NCBI RefSeq assembly: GCF_014237865.1
Contig: NZ_JACJUU010000003.1
Location: 124,001-188,000 of the forward strand
Length of the DNA: 64,000 nt
Direction of reading: 5' to 3'
From: Pusillimonas minor
Lineage (GTDB): Bacteria; Pseudomonadota; Gammaproteobacteria; Burkholderiales; Burkholderiaceae_B
Shown here: positions 54,751-63,112 of the stretch, one piece after another
How the letters are laid out: every line of letters starts with the position of its first letter
How positions within the stretch are numbered: the stretch's first letter is position 1
Notes under the pieces: model-generated
What the model saw: the letters and a program-made list of their open reading frames with translations, nothing else
Told to the model about the DNA's origin: nothing
The model's database searches: none
Made by a program: the position numbers and the translations under genes

Positions 54751-55590
54751 ATGTTTTCAAATTATGAACTTTCGCTGGCGTTTATCGGCGGCGGCAATAT
54801 GGCTTCGGCGCTTGGTGCCGGTCTTATCGGCAAGCGCTGCGGCGCCAACGATGTCCATGTTATTGACATCGACGAAGCCACTCGCGAACGCTGGGCGGCG
54901 CAAGGGGTGGGTACAGCGGCAGCGCCGGGGCCCGAACTTTCCGGGCAAAAGGTCTGGATTTTCGCGGTCAAGCCTCAAGTCATGAAAGAGACCGTAGCGG
55001 CCTGCCGCCCCTATCTCAAGCCCGATACGCTGGTCATCAGCATTGCCGCCGGTATCGACAGCGCCACCCTGGCACGTTGGCTCGGTACGCCCGACGCGCC
55101 CTGGACACGGTTGGTGCGCTGTATGCCTAATACGCCGTCCCTGGTCAAGGCCGGCATTTCAGGCTTGCTCGCGCTCGACGGTGTTTTAGATACCGACCGC
55201 ACTGTGGCCCAGCAATTGCTTAAAGCCGTGGGGGAAGTCGTCTGGGTCGACAACGATGATCAGCTCGACGCCGTGACGGCATTGTCCGGTAGCGGGCCGG
55301 CCTACGTGTTTTTGTTTCTTGAAGCCCTGATAGCTGGCGGCGAAAAGCTGGGGCTTTCGGCCGAGCAGTCGCGGGCATTGGCGCTTGCTACGCTCAACGG
55401 CGCCACGCAGCTGGCCGGCTTGTCACCCGAATCACCCGCCACCCTGCGTGAGCGGGTGACATCAAAGGGCGGCACCACGGCTGCGGCACTTTCGGTATTT
55501 GAGCAACAGGGCTTTACGCCGATGGTGCACGATGCCATGCAGGCGGCGTATAATCGGGCCTCCGAGCTAGCCCGCGAATTTTCCAAATGA
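54751..55590 (+). CDS. proC: Pyrroline-5-carboxylate reductase
   Basis: This 279-residue enzyme reduces pyrroline-5-carboxylate to proline with NAD(P)H. Motifs are FIGGGNMASALGAGLIG, FAVKPQVM, RCMPNTPSLVKAGISGL, ALSGSGPAYVFLFLEALIAGGEKLGL and RERVTSKGGTTAAAL. Overlaps the next gene by 4 bp. Confidence 0.96.
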   Translation: MFSNYELSLAFIGGGNMASALGAGLIGKRCGANDVHVIDIDEATRERWAAQGVGTAAAPGPELSGQKVWIFAVKPQVMKETVAACRPYLKPDTLVISIAAGIDSATLARWLGTPDAPWTRLVRCMPNTPSLVKAGISGLLALDGVLDTDRTVAQQLLKAVGEVVWVDNDDQLDAVTALSGSGPAYVFLFLEALIAGGEKLGLSAEQSRALALATLNGATQLAGLSPESPATLRERVTSKGGTTAAALSVFEQQGFTPMVHDAMQAAYNRASELAREFSK

Positions 55591-56153
55591 ACTCAAAAAT
55601 CAATGTGCCCATGTCGGCACTCCAGACCGGTATTGCCGTTATCGCCATGGCCATTGTGGTGGTCGGCTCAAACATTCTGGTTCAATACCCCATTAACCAA
55701 TGGCTAACCTGGGGTGCTATTTCGTATCCCGTCGCCTTTTTGGTTGCCGACCTCATTAACCGCCGTTTTGGTCCGTCCGCCGCGCGTCGCGTTGCCGCCG
55801 TCGGTTTCATCATTGCGGTCATTTTCTCGTTCTGGGTGGCCACGCCGCGTATCGCCATGGCATCGGGCCTGGCCTTTTTGTTTGCCCAGTTCCTCGATAT
55901 CCACGTGTTCGACCGCCTGCGCAACCAGGCCTGGTGGCGTGCGCCCTTCATTGGCGGTGTAGCGGGCGCAACACTCGACACCGTGCTGTTCTTCAGCCTC
56001 GCCTTTGCCGGTACCGGTATCGACTGGACATCGCTGCTGGTGGGCGATCTGGCCGTCAAGCTGGCCGTCAACCTGGCCTTGCTGGCGCCTTTCCGCGCCC
56101 TCATGTGGAACCTGGGCCGTCCCGAGTCACGTTCGGTGTCTGCATCGGTATAA
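55587..56153 (+). CDS. VUT family / queuosine-precursor transporter (YhhQ-like)
   Basis: This 188-residue inner-membrane protein has about six hydrophobic segments and the family blocks SNILVQYPINQWLTWGAISYPVAFLVADLINRRFG and AQFLDIHVFDRLRNQAWWRAPFIG. Homologues import preQ0/preQ1-type queuosine precursors. It is translationally coupled to proC (ATGA). A hairpin terminator follows. Confidence 0.82.
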   Translation: MNSKINVPMSALQTGIAVIAMAIVVVGSNILVQYPINQWLTWGAISYPVAFLVADLINRRFGPSAARRVAAVGFIIAVIFSFWVATPRIAMASGLAFLFAQFLDIHVFDRLRNQAWWRAPFIGGVAGATLDTVLFFSLAFAGTGIDWTSLLVGDLAVKLAVNLALLAPFRALMWNLGRPESRSVSASV

Positions 56154-56196
56154 CGGGCGTCACACGCCTACCTTGTTGCTTGGGCAATATCAACAC

Positions 56197-56219
56197 AAAG
56201 GGGCCTGACAGGCCCCTTT
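56197..56219. terminator. Bidirectional terminator
   Basis: AAAGGGGCCT-GAC-AGGCCCCTTT is a perfect hairpin with A/T ends. It separates the YhhQ-like gene from the convergent GST gene. Confidence 0.85.
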
Positions 56220-56299
56220 ATGCATTGCACGCCGGTGTGTGCGGGTGTGTGCGGGCAGACAACGCCCGCCTGGCGAAGCCGCCGTCTACCCCGCACGTA

Positions 56300-56908
56300 T
56301 TAACCTTCTTGCTGACGTTTTTGTGCGTGTTGTACAGCCGTGTCGTTGGCCATTACGTCGAAGAAGCGTGCCAGGTTTTTGTAGGCGCTTAAGTCGACCT
56401 GCTTGAACTTGGCCCAGGTCATGATCGTGAACAAGTAGGGGTCGGCAATTGACTTCTTGCCAGTCAGGTAGTCTTTACCTTCGAGCTGCTTGTCGGCCAC
56501 GCCAAACAAAAACTGGACGCGTTCGGTAGCTTTGCTGACCAAAACGTTTTTACCAGCATCATCGGCCGAGAAATTTTGCGGCGCAAATATCAGCGAGAAC
56601 GTACGGTGCAGGTCGGAATTGCAGAAATTCAACCAGCGGCGCACTTCGGCGCGTTCACGCGCATCGCTGCCATGCAAGCCCGATTCCGGGTGCAGGTCCG
56701 TCAGGTATTCAATAATCGCGACGCTCTGGGTCAGTGTGAGGTCGCCGTCTTGAAACACGGGCACCGAGCCAATGGGGTTGAGTGCAAGAAATGCAGGTTG
56801 TTTGAGTTCGTCGCGGCTGACGACCTGAAGCTCGTACGGCAGTTTCATCCATTCGAGCACAATTTGCGTGGCCAGAGGGCAAGCGCCAGGCAGATAATAC
56901 AGTTTCAT
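56300..56908 (-). CDS. Glutathione S-transferase (beta-like)
   Basis: This 202-residue protein has an N-terminal thioredoxin-fold domain (MKLYYLPGACPLATQIVLEW, where Cys10 matches the beta-class position; NPIGSVPVFQDGDLTLTQSVAIIEYL is the cis-Pro and glutathione-binding region). A helical C-terminal domain with KSIADPYLFTIMTWAK follows. It conjugates or exchanges glutathione with electrophiles; its target is unknown. It is divergent from the SDR gene. Confidence 0.9.
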   Translation of the reverse strand: MKLYYLPGACPLATQIVLEWMKLPYELQVVSRDELKQPAFLALNPIGSVPVFQDGDLTLTQSVAIIEYLTDLHPESGLHGSDARERAEVRRWLNFCNSDLHRTFSLIFAPQNFSADDAGKNVLVSKATERVQFLFGVADKQLEGKDYLTGKKSIADPYLFTIMTWAKFKQVDLSAYKNLARFFDVMANDTAVQHAQKRQQEG

Positions 56909-57003
56909 TGGTATCCTTCTGTTTTGTTGAATTCAGATTTTTGCTGTGGGTGACACAGCAATTTTGGCCGATAAAACGGCCACCTTCTGCAGGTTTGCAC
57001 ATT

Positions 57004-57777
57004 ATGCATGCGCCCGACTTTTCTTTGAACAATAAACTTGCACTCGTTACGGGTTCTACTCAGGGCCTGGGCTATGCCATTGCCTGCGCATACGCCGCCA
57101 GTGGCGCAACCGTGATTATTAATGGGCGCGATATTGCGCGGGTCGAGGCCGCTGTTGCCCGCATCCGCAGTGCGGGTTTTCAGGCCCAGGGCTGGGTACA
57201 AGATATTGCCGATTTGCAAGGGCAGCGCCAGGCCTACGAGCAGTTGCAGGTGCAGGTGGGCACGCCCGACATCCTGGTCAATAACGTTGGCATTCGCATA
57301 CGCAAGTCGCTGGGGGCCTCAACCCTTGATGACATTGCCCAAATGATGCAAGTCAATTTGGTTGCGGCCATTCATTTATCGAAGCTGGCTGCCGCCGGCA
57401 TGATGGCTAAGCCGGCGCAGGGCGGCCGCATCATTACGTTAACTTCTATTGCCGGCCCGTTGGCGCGCCCGGGCGACGCTATTTACCCCATTGCCAAGCT
57501 TGGGCTGCAAGGCATGGTGCATAGCCTTGCCGTCGAATACGGGCCCTACGGTGTCACCAGCAACGGCATTGCCCCGGGTACCTTTGCCACAGAAAGCAAT
57601 CGCGAACTGGCAGCAGATCCGATTCGGGGCCCTGTTGTGGTGGGGCGCAACCCGTTGGGCCGTTGGGCGCAGCCCGGCGAGATCGCCGGCGCGGCGGTGT
57701 TCCTGGCCTCGCCAAGTGCGTCGTACGTCAATGGCCATGTGCTGGTCGTCGATGGTGGTTTTTCAGTCACTTTTTAG
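57004..57777 (+). CDS. Short-chain dehydrogenase/reductase, gluconate 5-dehydrogenase-like
   Basis: This 257-residue SDR has TGSTQGLGYAIA (cofactor), NNVGI, a Ser in TSIAG, and Y-x3-K in YPIAKLGLQGMVH. The order of motifs resembles gluconate 5-dehydrogenase/3-oxoacyl reductase-type SDRs. The start at 57004 fits the family length. The substrate is unknown. The epd-like gene follows after 10 bp. Confidence 0.86.
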   Translation: MHAPDFSLNNKLALVTGSTQGLGYAIACAYAASGATVIINGRDIARVEAAVARIRSAGFQAQGWVQDIADLQGQRQAYEQLQVQVGTPDILVNNVGIRIRKSLGASTLDDIAQMMQVNLVAAIHLSKLAAAGMMAKPAQGGRIITLTSIAGPLARPGDAIYPIAKLGLQGMVHSLAVEYGPYGVTSNGIAPGTFATESNRELAADPIRGPVVVGRNPLGRWAQPGEIAGAAVFLASPSASYVNGHVLVVDGGFSVTF

Positions 57778-57787
57778 TTGAATCTCA

Positions 57788-58909
57788 ATGTCTCAGGTAT
57801 TACGCATTGCCATCAATGGCTATGGCCGGATCGGTCGCAGTTTTTTGCGCGCGCTTTACGAGTCGCGCCTTGAGTCCATATTTCAAATCGTCCTTATCAA
57901 CGAGCCGTCTGATCTGGACAGTATGGTTTATTTGTCGCGCTACGATTCGACACACGGTATTTTTCCGGGGCAGGTCGATGTCGGCCCCTTGGGTTTACGC
58001 GTCAATGGTATCGACATTGCCGTAACACACGAGCGTCAGCCCGAATCCGTTGATTGGCGGGCGCACGATGTTGACCTGGTGGTTGAGTGTTCGGGGCAAT
58101 ACGGTACGCGAGGCGACCTGATGCGCTTTATCCATGCGGGTTGCCCGCGTTTATTGTTGTCGCACCCGGCAAGTAGCGCTACCGACGTCGATTGCACGGT
58201 TGTATATGGTGTGAACCACACGCAGTTACAGGGGGCCGAGCAACTGGTGTCTAACGCCTCGTGCACCACCAACGCCATTGTGCCTGTATTGCAGCAACTC
58301 GATCAGCATTGGGGGATAGAACACGCATTTTTAACTACGCTGCATTCGGTCATGAACGACCAGCCGCTTATCGACGGCTATCACCACACTGACTTGCGGC
58401 GAACGCGCTCGGCCATGCAATCCATTGTGCCCGTGTCTACGGGCCTGGCCAGGGGGGTCGAGCGCTTGCTGCCCGAACTTATCGGCAAAGTTCAGGCTAA
58501 GGCGATCCGGGTGCCTACGCTGAATGTCTCTGCCATCGACCTGATGGTTACACTGCAATCGGCAACCGACGTTGCACAACTAAACCGGCATTTCGAACAA
58601 TTTTCGACGACACTGCCGGGTCTGATCGACTGCTCCAACCATCCGCATGCCTCGATAGACTTCAACCATAACCGGCATTCGGCCATTATCGACACTAGTC
58701 AGACCCGGCTGAATGGTGGACGTTTTGCCAATATGTTTGTATGGTTTGATAATGAATGGGGCTTTGCCAACCGTTTGCTCGACACCCTGCAATGGTGGGC
58801 GAAACGTTTGCAGAACCCGGGTAACCTCAGCAGGCAGTTCAACATCAGGGGGCAGCATGACCAAGTACCGCATCGAAACCGACAGCATGGGCGAAATCAG
58901 GGTTCCTGA
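57788..58909 (+). CDS. epd: Erythrose-4-phosphate / glyceraldehyde-3-phosphate dehydrogenase family, Epd-like
   Basis: This 373-residue protein has the NAD motif [11 protein letters not shown], catalytic Cys159 in [13 protein letters not shown] and [16 protein letters not shown] near the C-terminus. Blocks such as LFSHPAS-type (LLLSHPASS), [42 protein letters not shown] and [14 protein letters not shown] match E. coli Epd, from memory, better than glycolytic GAPDH, so a role in PLP synthesis (4-phosphoerythronate) is possible. The last ~17 codons overlap fumC by 53 bp and add a family-atypical basic tail. Confidence 0.82.
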   Translation: MSQVLRIAINGYGRIGRSFLRALYESRLESIFQIVLINEPSDLDSMVYLSRYDSTHGIFPGQVDVGPLGLRVNGIDIAVTHERQPESVDWRAHDVDLVVECSGQYGTRGDLMRFIHAGCPRLLLSHPASSATDVDCTVVYGVNHTQLQGAEQLVSNASCTTNAIVPVLQQLDQHWGIEHAFLTTLHSVMNDQPLIDGYHHTDLRRTRSAMQSIVPVSTGLARGVERLLPELIGKVQAKAIRVPTLNVSAIDLMVTLQSATDVAQLNRHFEQFSTTLPGLIDCSNHPHASIDFNHNRHSAIIDTSQTRLNGGRFANMFVWFDNEWGFANRLLDTLQWWAKRLQNPGNLSRQFNIRGQHDQVPHRNRQHGRNQGS

Positions 58910-60272
58910 GGCCCACTATTGGGGGGCACAAACCCAGCGCTCTATCGAACACTTTCCAATTGGCGTGCAGCGGTTTGTTTGGCCGGCGTCTATTATTCGC
59001 GCCCTGGGTGTGCTTAAGAAGTCGGCAGCGCAGGCTAATGCTGTCTTGGGCGAGTTGTCGCCTGATATTGCCCAGCTCGTTGTACAAGCCGCCGACGAGG
59101 TCATACAGGGCAGGCTCGACGCCGAGTTCCCGCTGGTGGTTTTTCAAACGGGCTCGGGTACACAGTCAAACATGAATGCCAACGAGGTTATTGCCAATCG
59201 TGCCAACGAAATTGCCGGTGCGGCCCGCGGCACCAAGCACCCGGTTCACCCCAACGACCACGTCAACCGGGGGCAGTCGTCGAACGACACCTTTCCGACC
59301 GCCATGCACATAGCCGTGGCGTCTGAAGTAACCAAGCACTTGATCCCATCTGTTCAAAGTCTGCGCAATACGCTGGCGCAAAAATCTGCCGAATTCAAAG
59401 ACATCGTAAAAGTCGGCCGTACGCACCTGCAAGACGCAACGCCCATTACTTTGGGGCAAGAGGTAGGCCAATGGGTGGCCCAAATCGACTTTGACCTTGC
59501 TGTCGTTAACCGTGCGCTTGAAGGTATCTATGATTTGGCCATTGGCGGGACGGCGACCGGCACAGGCTTGAACGCCCACCCAGAATTTGGCGACCGAGCC
59601 GCTGCGTATATTGCCCAAGAAACCGGGTTGCCATTCAGGTCGGCGCCCAACAAATTTTTTGCATTGGCGGCACACGACGCCCTGGTTGACGTATCGGCCG
59701 CACTGCGCACGCTGGCTGGCGGCCTGATGAAAATGGCCAACGATGTGCGCTGGCTGGCCAGCGGTCCGCGTTGCGGTATTGGCGAAATCCAGATCCCGGA
59801 AAACGAGCCCGGGTCATCAATTATGCCCGGCAAGGTCAACCCCACCCAATGCGAGGCCTTGACGATGGTTTGCGTGCAAGTATTTGGCAACGACGCGGCA
59901 ACGGCATTTGCCGGCACGCAAGGCAATTTCCAGCTTAATGTGTACAAGCCGGTCATGGTGCACAATGTGCTTGAAAGCGTTCAGCTGTTGGGCGATGCCT
60001 GCCAGGCGTTTAACACGCATTGCGCCGTCGGGCTGGCGCCCGATATGGGCCAAATACAACACAACCTGGCGCAAAATTTAATGCTGGTTACCGCCCTTAA
60101 CACTCATATTGGTTACGACAAGGCTGCAGCCATTGCCAAAAAAGCGCATGCCGAATCAAGCACGTTGCGCGAGGCCGCATTGGCCCTGGGATACTTGACA
60201 GCCGACCAGTACGACAGGTGGGTAGACCCGGCAACAATGACCGGGCCCGAAAATAAACGTTACGAGCCTTAG
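58857..60272 (+). CDS. fumC: Class II fumarate hydratase
   Basis: This 471-residue TCA-cycle enzyme converts fumarate to malate without an Fe-S cluster. The N-terminus [26 protein letters not shown], the [23 protein letters not shown] block, and the superfamily signature [12 protein letters not shown] are present. AGGGGG precedes ATG 58857, which lies inside the end of the epd-like gene. The lack of Fe-S makes it useful under iron or oxidative stress. Confidence 0.96.
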   Translation: MTKYRIETDSMGEIRVPEAHYWGAQTQRSIEHFPIGVQRFVWPASIIRALGVLKKSAAQANAVLGELSPDIAQLVVQAADEVIQGRLDAEFPLVVFQTGSGTQSNMNANEVIANRANEIAGAARGTKHPVHPNDHVNRGQSSNDTFPTAMHIAVASEVTKHLIPSVQSLRNTLAQKSAEFKDIVKVGRTHLQDATPITLGQEVGQWVAQIDFDLAVVNRALEGIYDLAIGGTATGTGLNAHPEFGDRAAAYIAQETGLPFRSAPNKFFALAAHDALVDVSAALRTLAGGLMKMANDVRWLASGPRCGIGEIQIPENEPGSSIMPGKVNPTQCEALTMVCVQVFGNDAATAFAGTQGNFQLNVYKPVMVHNVLESVQLLGDACQAFNTHCAVGLAPDMGQIQHNLAQNLMLVTALNTHIGYDKAAAIAKKAHAESSTLREAALALGYLTADQYDRWVDPATMTGPENKRYEP

Positions 60273-60285
60273 CCGGCTTAAGCGG

Positions 60286-60708
60286 TTATTTAACCAGCAT
60301 TACCGGCACCGGGCTTAAGCTGATGACTTTGGTGGCCACCGAGCCCAACACCAGGTTTGACACCGCACCCATGCCGCGTGTACCCATAATGATCAGATCG
60401 CAGTCGTGTTTTTGCGCATATTCGACCACGGTTTCTGCCACGGGGCCCACCATAATTTCGACCCTGGCCGCCACACCCTCGGTATTCAGCAACTCGCGCA
60501 CGTCTTTCAGGGCCTTTTCACCCTCGTCGTGGTAGTACTCGTCGATAGTTTCGGGGGCTACAAAACGTTTGACGTTTGAAGTGAATACGGGGGCTTGCAC
60601 GGTGATGACATAAAGACTGGCGCCGGTTTTACCTGCCGCAGTAATGGCCGCCTTGACGGCGTTTAGAGCATGTTGTGAACCGTCGACGGGCACCAGAATC
60701 GTGTTCAT
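60286..60708 (-). CDS. Universal stress protein, UspA family
   Basis: This 140-residue protein begins ILVPVDGSQHALNAVKAAI and has the ATP-binding G-x2-G-x9-G(S/T) motif in GTRGMGAVSNLVLGSVATKV, ending PVPVMLVK. It should bind ATP and act in stress survival. Convergent with fumC, only 13 bp apart, so transcription may interfere. AGAGG precedes the start. Confidence 0.92.
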   Translation of the reverse strand: MNTILVPVDGSQHALNAVKAAITAAGKTGASLYVITVQAPVFTSNVKRFVAPETIDEYYHDEGEKALKDVRELLNTEGVAARVEIMVGPVAETVVEYAQKHDCDLIIMGTRGMGAVSNLVLGSVATKVISLSPVPVMLVK

Positions 60709-60800
60709 TTTGACCTCTGAAAATTAGTAATGGGTGTCATTTTATAGTAGTGCCATCGGCAATGGATGCCATCCAGCCAAAGGGCCTGGGACCCCAATGA

Positions 60801-60830
60801 AAACGGGCGTGCCCAAAGGCACGCCCACTG
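60801..60830 (-). terminator. Terminator of the binding-protein gene
   Basis: GGGCGTGCC-CAAA-GGCACGCCC is a perfect 9-bp stem, followed on the minus strand by GTTTTCATT. It lies about 20-45 bp after the stop of the gene at 60846. Confidence 0.75.
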
Positions 60831-60845
60831 GCGCAGCCAACCTGT

Positions 60846-62000
60846 TTACTTGTTGTCGGAGATCAGTTTCCAATCACCGTTTTCAACACGAATCAGCATG
60901 CGTGCACGCTCGTCGTGGCCAAAGTGATCGGTGGGTGTCATATTGAAAACACCATGCAGCCCGACGACTTCTTTTGACTGCTCAAGCGCATCGCGCAGGG
61001 CGGCACGGAATTCTTGTGTACCTGGCTTGGCCGATTTCAGTGCCACCGGAACGGCGGCTTCCAGCAACAAATAGGCGTCGTAAATTTGCGCGCCGAACGA
61101 GGAGAAGGAGCCTGCACCGTATTTTTCTTCGTAACGACGGGTGTAGTCGATACCCGCTTGCTTGGAAGGATGCGAGTCGGGCAACTGACTAGCGACGACA
61201 ACAGGGCCAACGGGCAAAATAGTGCCCTCGACGGCTTTACCACCTACCCGGATGAATTCTTTGGTTGCCGTGCCGTGGGTTTGATAGATTTGACCTTTGA
61301 ACCCGCGCTCTTGCAGTGTGACCTGAGGCAAGACCGAGGGTGTACCCGAGGCAACCACCAGAATGGCGTCGGGCTTGGCAGCGACAAGTTTTACGGCCTG
61401 GCCTGTCACGCTGGTGTCGTTTCGGTTAAAGCGCTCGACGTCTTCCATTTTGATGCCCGCGGCTTCGGCCAGGGGCTTGGTTTCTTTCAACCAGATTTCG
61501 CCGTAAGCATCGGCGTAACCAATGAAGCCCAGACGTTTTACGCCGTTGGCTTTCATGTGGTCGACCAGTGCGCCCGCCATAAGGCGTACGTGCTGGGGTG
61601 AACGGAATACCCATTTGTCTTTGTCGGCGGGCAGGTCGAGCGGCGCAACCGCAATTTGAGGCACCTGGTACTCGTTGGCGATTTCGGCCATGGCCACGCT
61701 GGTGGGTGTGGCAGAAGATCCGAACAAAATATCGACCTTGTCTTCGGTAACTAACTTGCGTGCATTTTTACCGGCTTGGGAAGCATCGGTCGCGTCGTCT
61801 AGCACGATGTAGTTAACCTTTTGGCCCGCGATTTCGGAGGGGAAGAGCGGGACGGTGTTGCGTTCGGGTACACCCAGCGCCGCGGCCGGGCCTGTGCTGG
61901 ACAAAGAAATACCGACGTTGATGTCGGCATGAGCGGCCAGCGAGAAAGAGGCGAGCGTGCCGGCGACGGCCAGCGAGGCCAGTTTACGGGTGAGTTTCAT
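60846..62000 (-). CDS. Branched-chain amino acid-type ABC substrate-binding protein (orphan)
   Basis: This 384-residue periplasmic protein has a signal peptide (MKLTRKLASLAVAGTLASF...AAHA; cleavage near 25) and the Peripla_BP_6 fold: ADINVGISLSSTGPAAALGVPERNTVPLF, and LGFIGYADAYGEIWLKETKPLAEAAGI. Such proteins feed LivHMGF transporters, but no permease or ATPase gene is nearby. The Burkholderiales have many orphan members with varied ligands (amino acids, aromatic acids). An FNR-like box lies upstream. Confidence 0.9.
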   Translation of the reverse strand: MKLTRKLASLAVAGTLASFSLAAHADINVGISLSSTGPAAALGVPERNTVPLFPSEIAGQKVNYIVLDDATDASQAGKNARKLVTEDKVDILFGSSATPTSVAMAEIANEYQVPQIAVAPLDLPADKDKWVFRSPQHVRLMAGALVDHMKANGVKRLGFIGYADAYGEIWLKETKPLAEAAGIKMEDVERFNRNDTSVTGQAVKLVAAKPDAILVVASGTPSVLPQVTLQERGFKGQIYQTHGTATKEFIRVGGKAVEGTILPVGPVVVASQLPDSHPSKQAGIDYTRRYEEKYGAGSFSSFGAQIYDAYLLLEAAVPVALKSAKPGTQEFRAALRDALEQSKEVVGLHGVFNMTPTDHFGHDERARMLIRVENGDWKLISDNK

Positions 62001-62326
62001 AGTGTCTCCGTTGATATTGTTTTCGGTGGAGTCTGAACTCTACGGATAATTTTTTATGCGGTCAAGGCGCAGCGTTTGCACAGAGGGCTGTGACAACAAA
62101 GAAGATAAAGCCTGGCAACCAAAGATAAGCCAATAATATCAAGACCGTTTGATGGCGTAACAAAAACTTGATGAGGGTCAAACATTACCGTGTTCGGCAC
62201 CGCTACGATGGGCTGGTGTCGTTCGGATCACGTCGTCTTGACCTGCCTAAAAAGGCGGGTGGAAACGGTGCTAAAACATTAAGCATTGATTAGGCGCCAA
62301 CTGCACTGGCGACGGCGCCAAACGTG
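62001..62326. promoter_or_regulatory. Region upstream of the binding-protein gene
   Basis: No gene is seen in these 326 bp. It should hold the promoter of the minus-strand binding-protein gene. An FNR/Anr-like box lies at 62168-62181. Confidence 0.5.
62168..62181. promoter_or_regulatory. FNR/Anr-like box
   Basis: TTGATGAGGGTCAA matches the TTGAT-N4-ATCAA consensus at 9 of 10 positions. It lies about 168 bp upstream of the binding-protein start codon and 146 bp downstream of a Crp/Fnr-family gene. Oxygen-responsive control is inferred. Confidence 0.5.
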
Positions 62327-62899
62327 TCAAGCCGCCAGGTGCCGGGCATCGATAATGTGTACGGTGCGCCGGTCGATGCAAATTGCCCCGCGCGCCGCCA
62401 GCGAGGACAATGCCCGGGACACCGTTTCCAGGCTCAGCCCCAGAAACGCCCCGATGTCCCTTCGGGTCATGGGCAACTCAAAGGCCCCCGCGGGTAAGCC
62501 GCGCCGGGCGTGACGATGGGCTTGCAATGCCAGGAACCGTCCTACGCGTTGCTCGGCCCCGATAACCGTCATCAAATCGGCATCGCGTTCGTGTGCACTT
62601 TGCGCCAGGCTGAAGGCTTCGTACAGTGCACGCTCAATCTGAGCGTCTTGTCTTGCAGCATCCAGTAAACCGTTAAAGGGCAGGGCAACCAGTTCGGTGT
62701 GCGTCAGGGCCACCGCATCGTAGCCATGCTTGCCCAGGCCAATGCCTTCCAGCCCTACCCAGTCGAACATCATCGGAAAATGCAATACACGCTCGTGGGT
62801 GGTGTCGGTGTGGCGTACCGTTTTAAGGTAGCCGGTGCGTACCAGATAAACATTGGCAAACGGTTGACCCGCCCGGAACAGCACCTGGCGCGGTTGCAA
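62327..62899 (-). CDS. Crp/Fnr-family regulator, N-terminally short
   Basis: This 190-residue protein has a cyclic-nucleotide-binding-like domain (VLFRAGQPFANVYLVRTGYLKTVR) and a C-terminal HTH (PMTRRDIGAFLGLSLETVSRALSSLAARGAI). It is shorter than usual (about 220-250) and lacks the N-terminal Cys cluster of FNR. The only start after an in-frame TAA at 62930-62932 is TTG 62899, with no clear ribosome site. An ATG in another frame (62928-62930) encodes a short peptide and would fuse to this frame with a one-base shift, so a frameshift or pseudogene is possible. Confidence 0.7.
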   Translation of the reverse strand: MQPRQVLFRAGQPFANVYLVRTGYLKTVRHTDTTHERVLHFPMMFDWVGLEGIGLGKHGYDAVALTHTELVALPFNGLLDAARQDAQIERALYEAFSLAQSAHERDADLMTVIGAEQRVGRFLALQAHRHARRGLPAGAFELPMTRRDIGAFLGLSLETVSRALSSLAARGAICIDRRTVHIIDARHLAA

Positions 62900-63112
62900 A
62901 CGTTTAAGGGCGAAAGCAGGGTTGCGACATTACATCAGCCGTTTGACGGGAGGCCACATTAGCTTAAGGGTTTGCCCTAGGTGGGGTTCGATGCATTTAA
63001 CAAATTGTTGCGATTGTGCCTAAAGCAACCTATGCTATAAGTTTTGTCATCAGCAAGGGCTCAGCGACACCTATAGCTATGGCTTGCTTTGCGCCAAATT
63101 ACTGGAACATAA

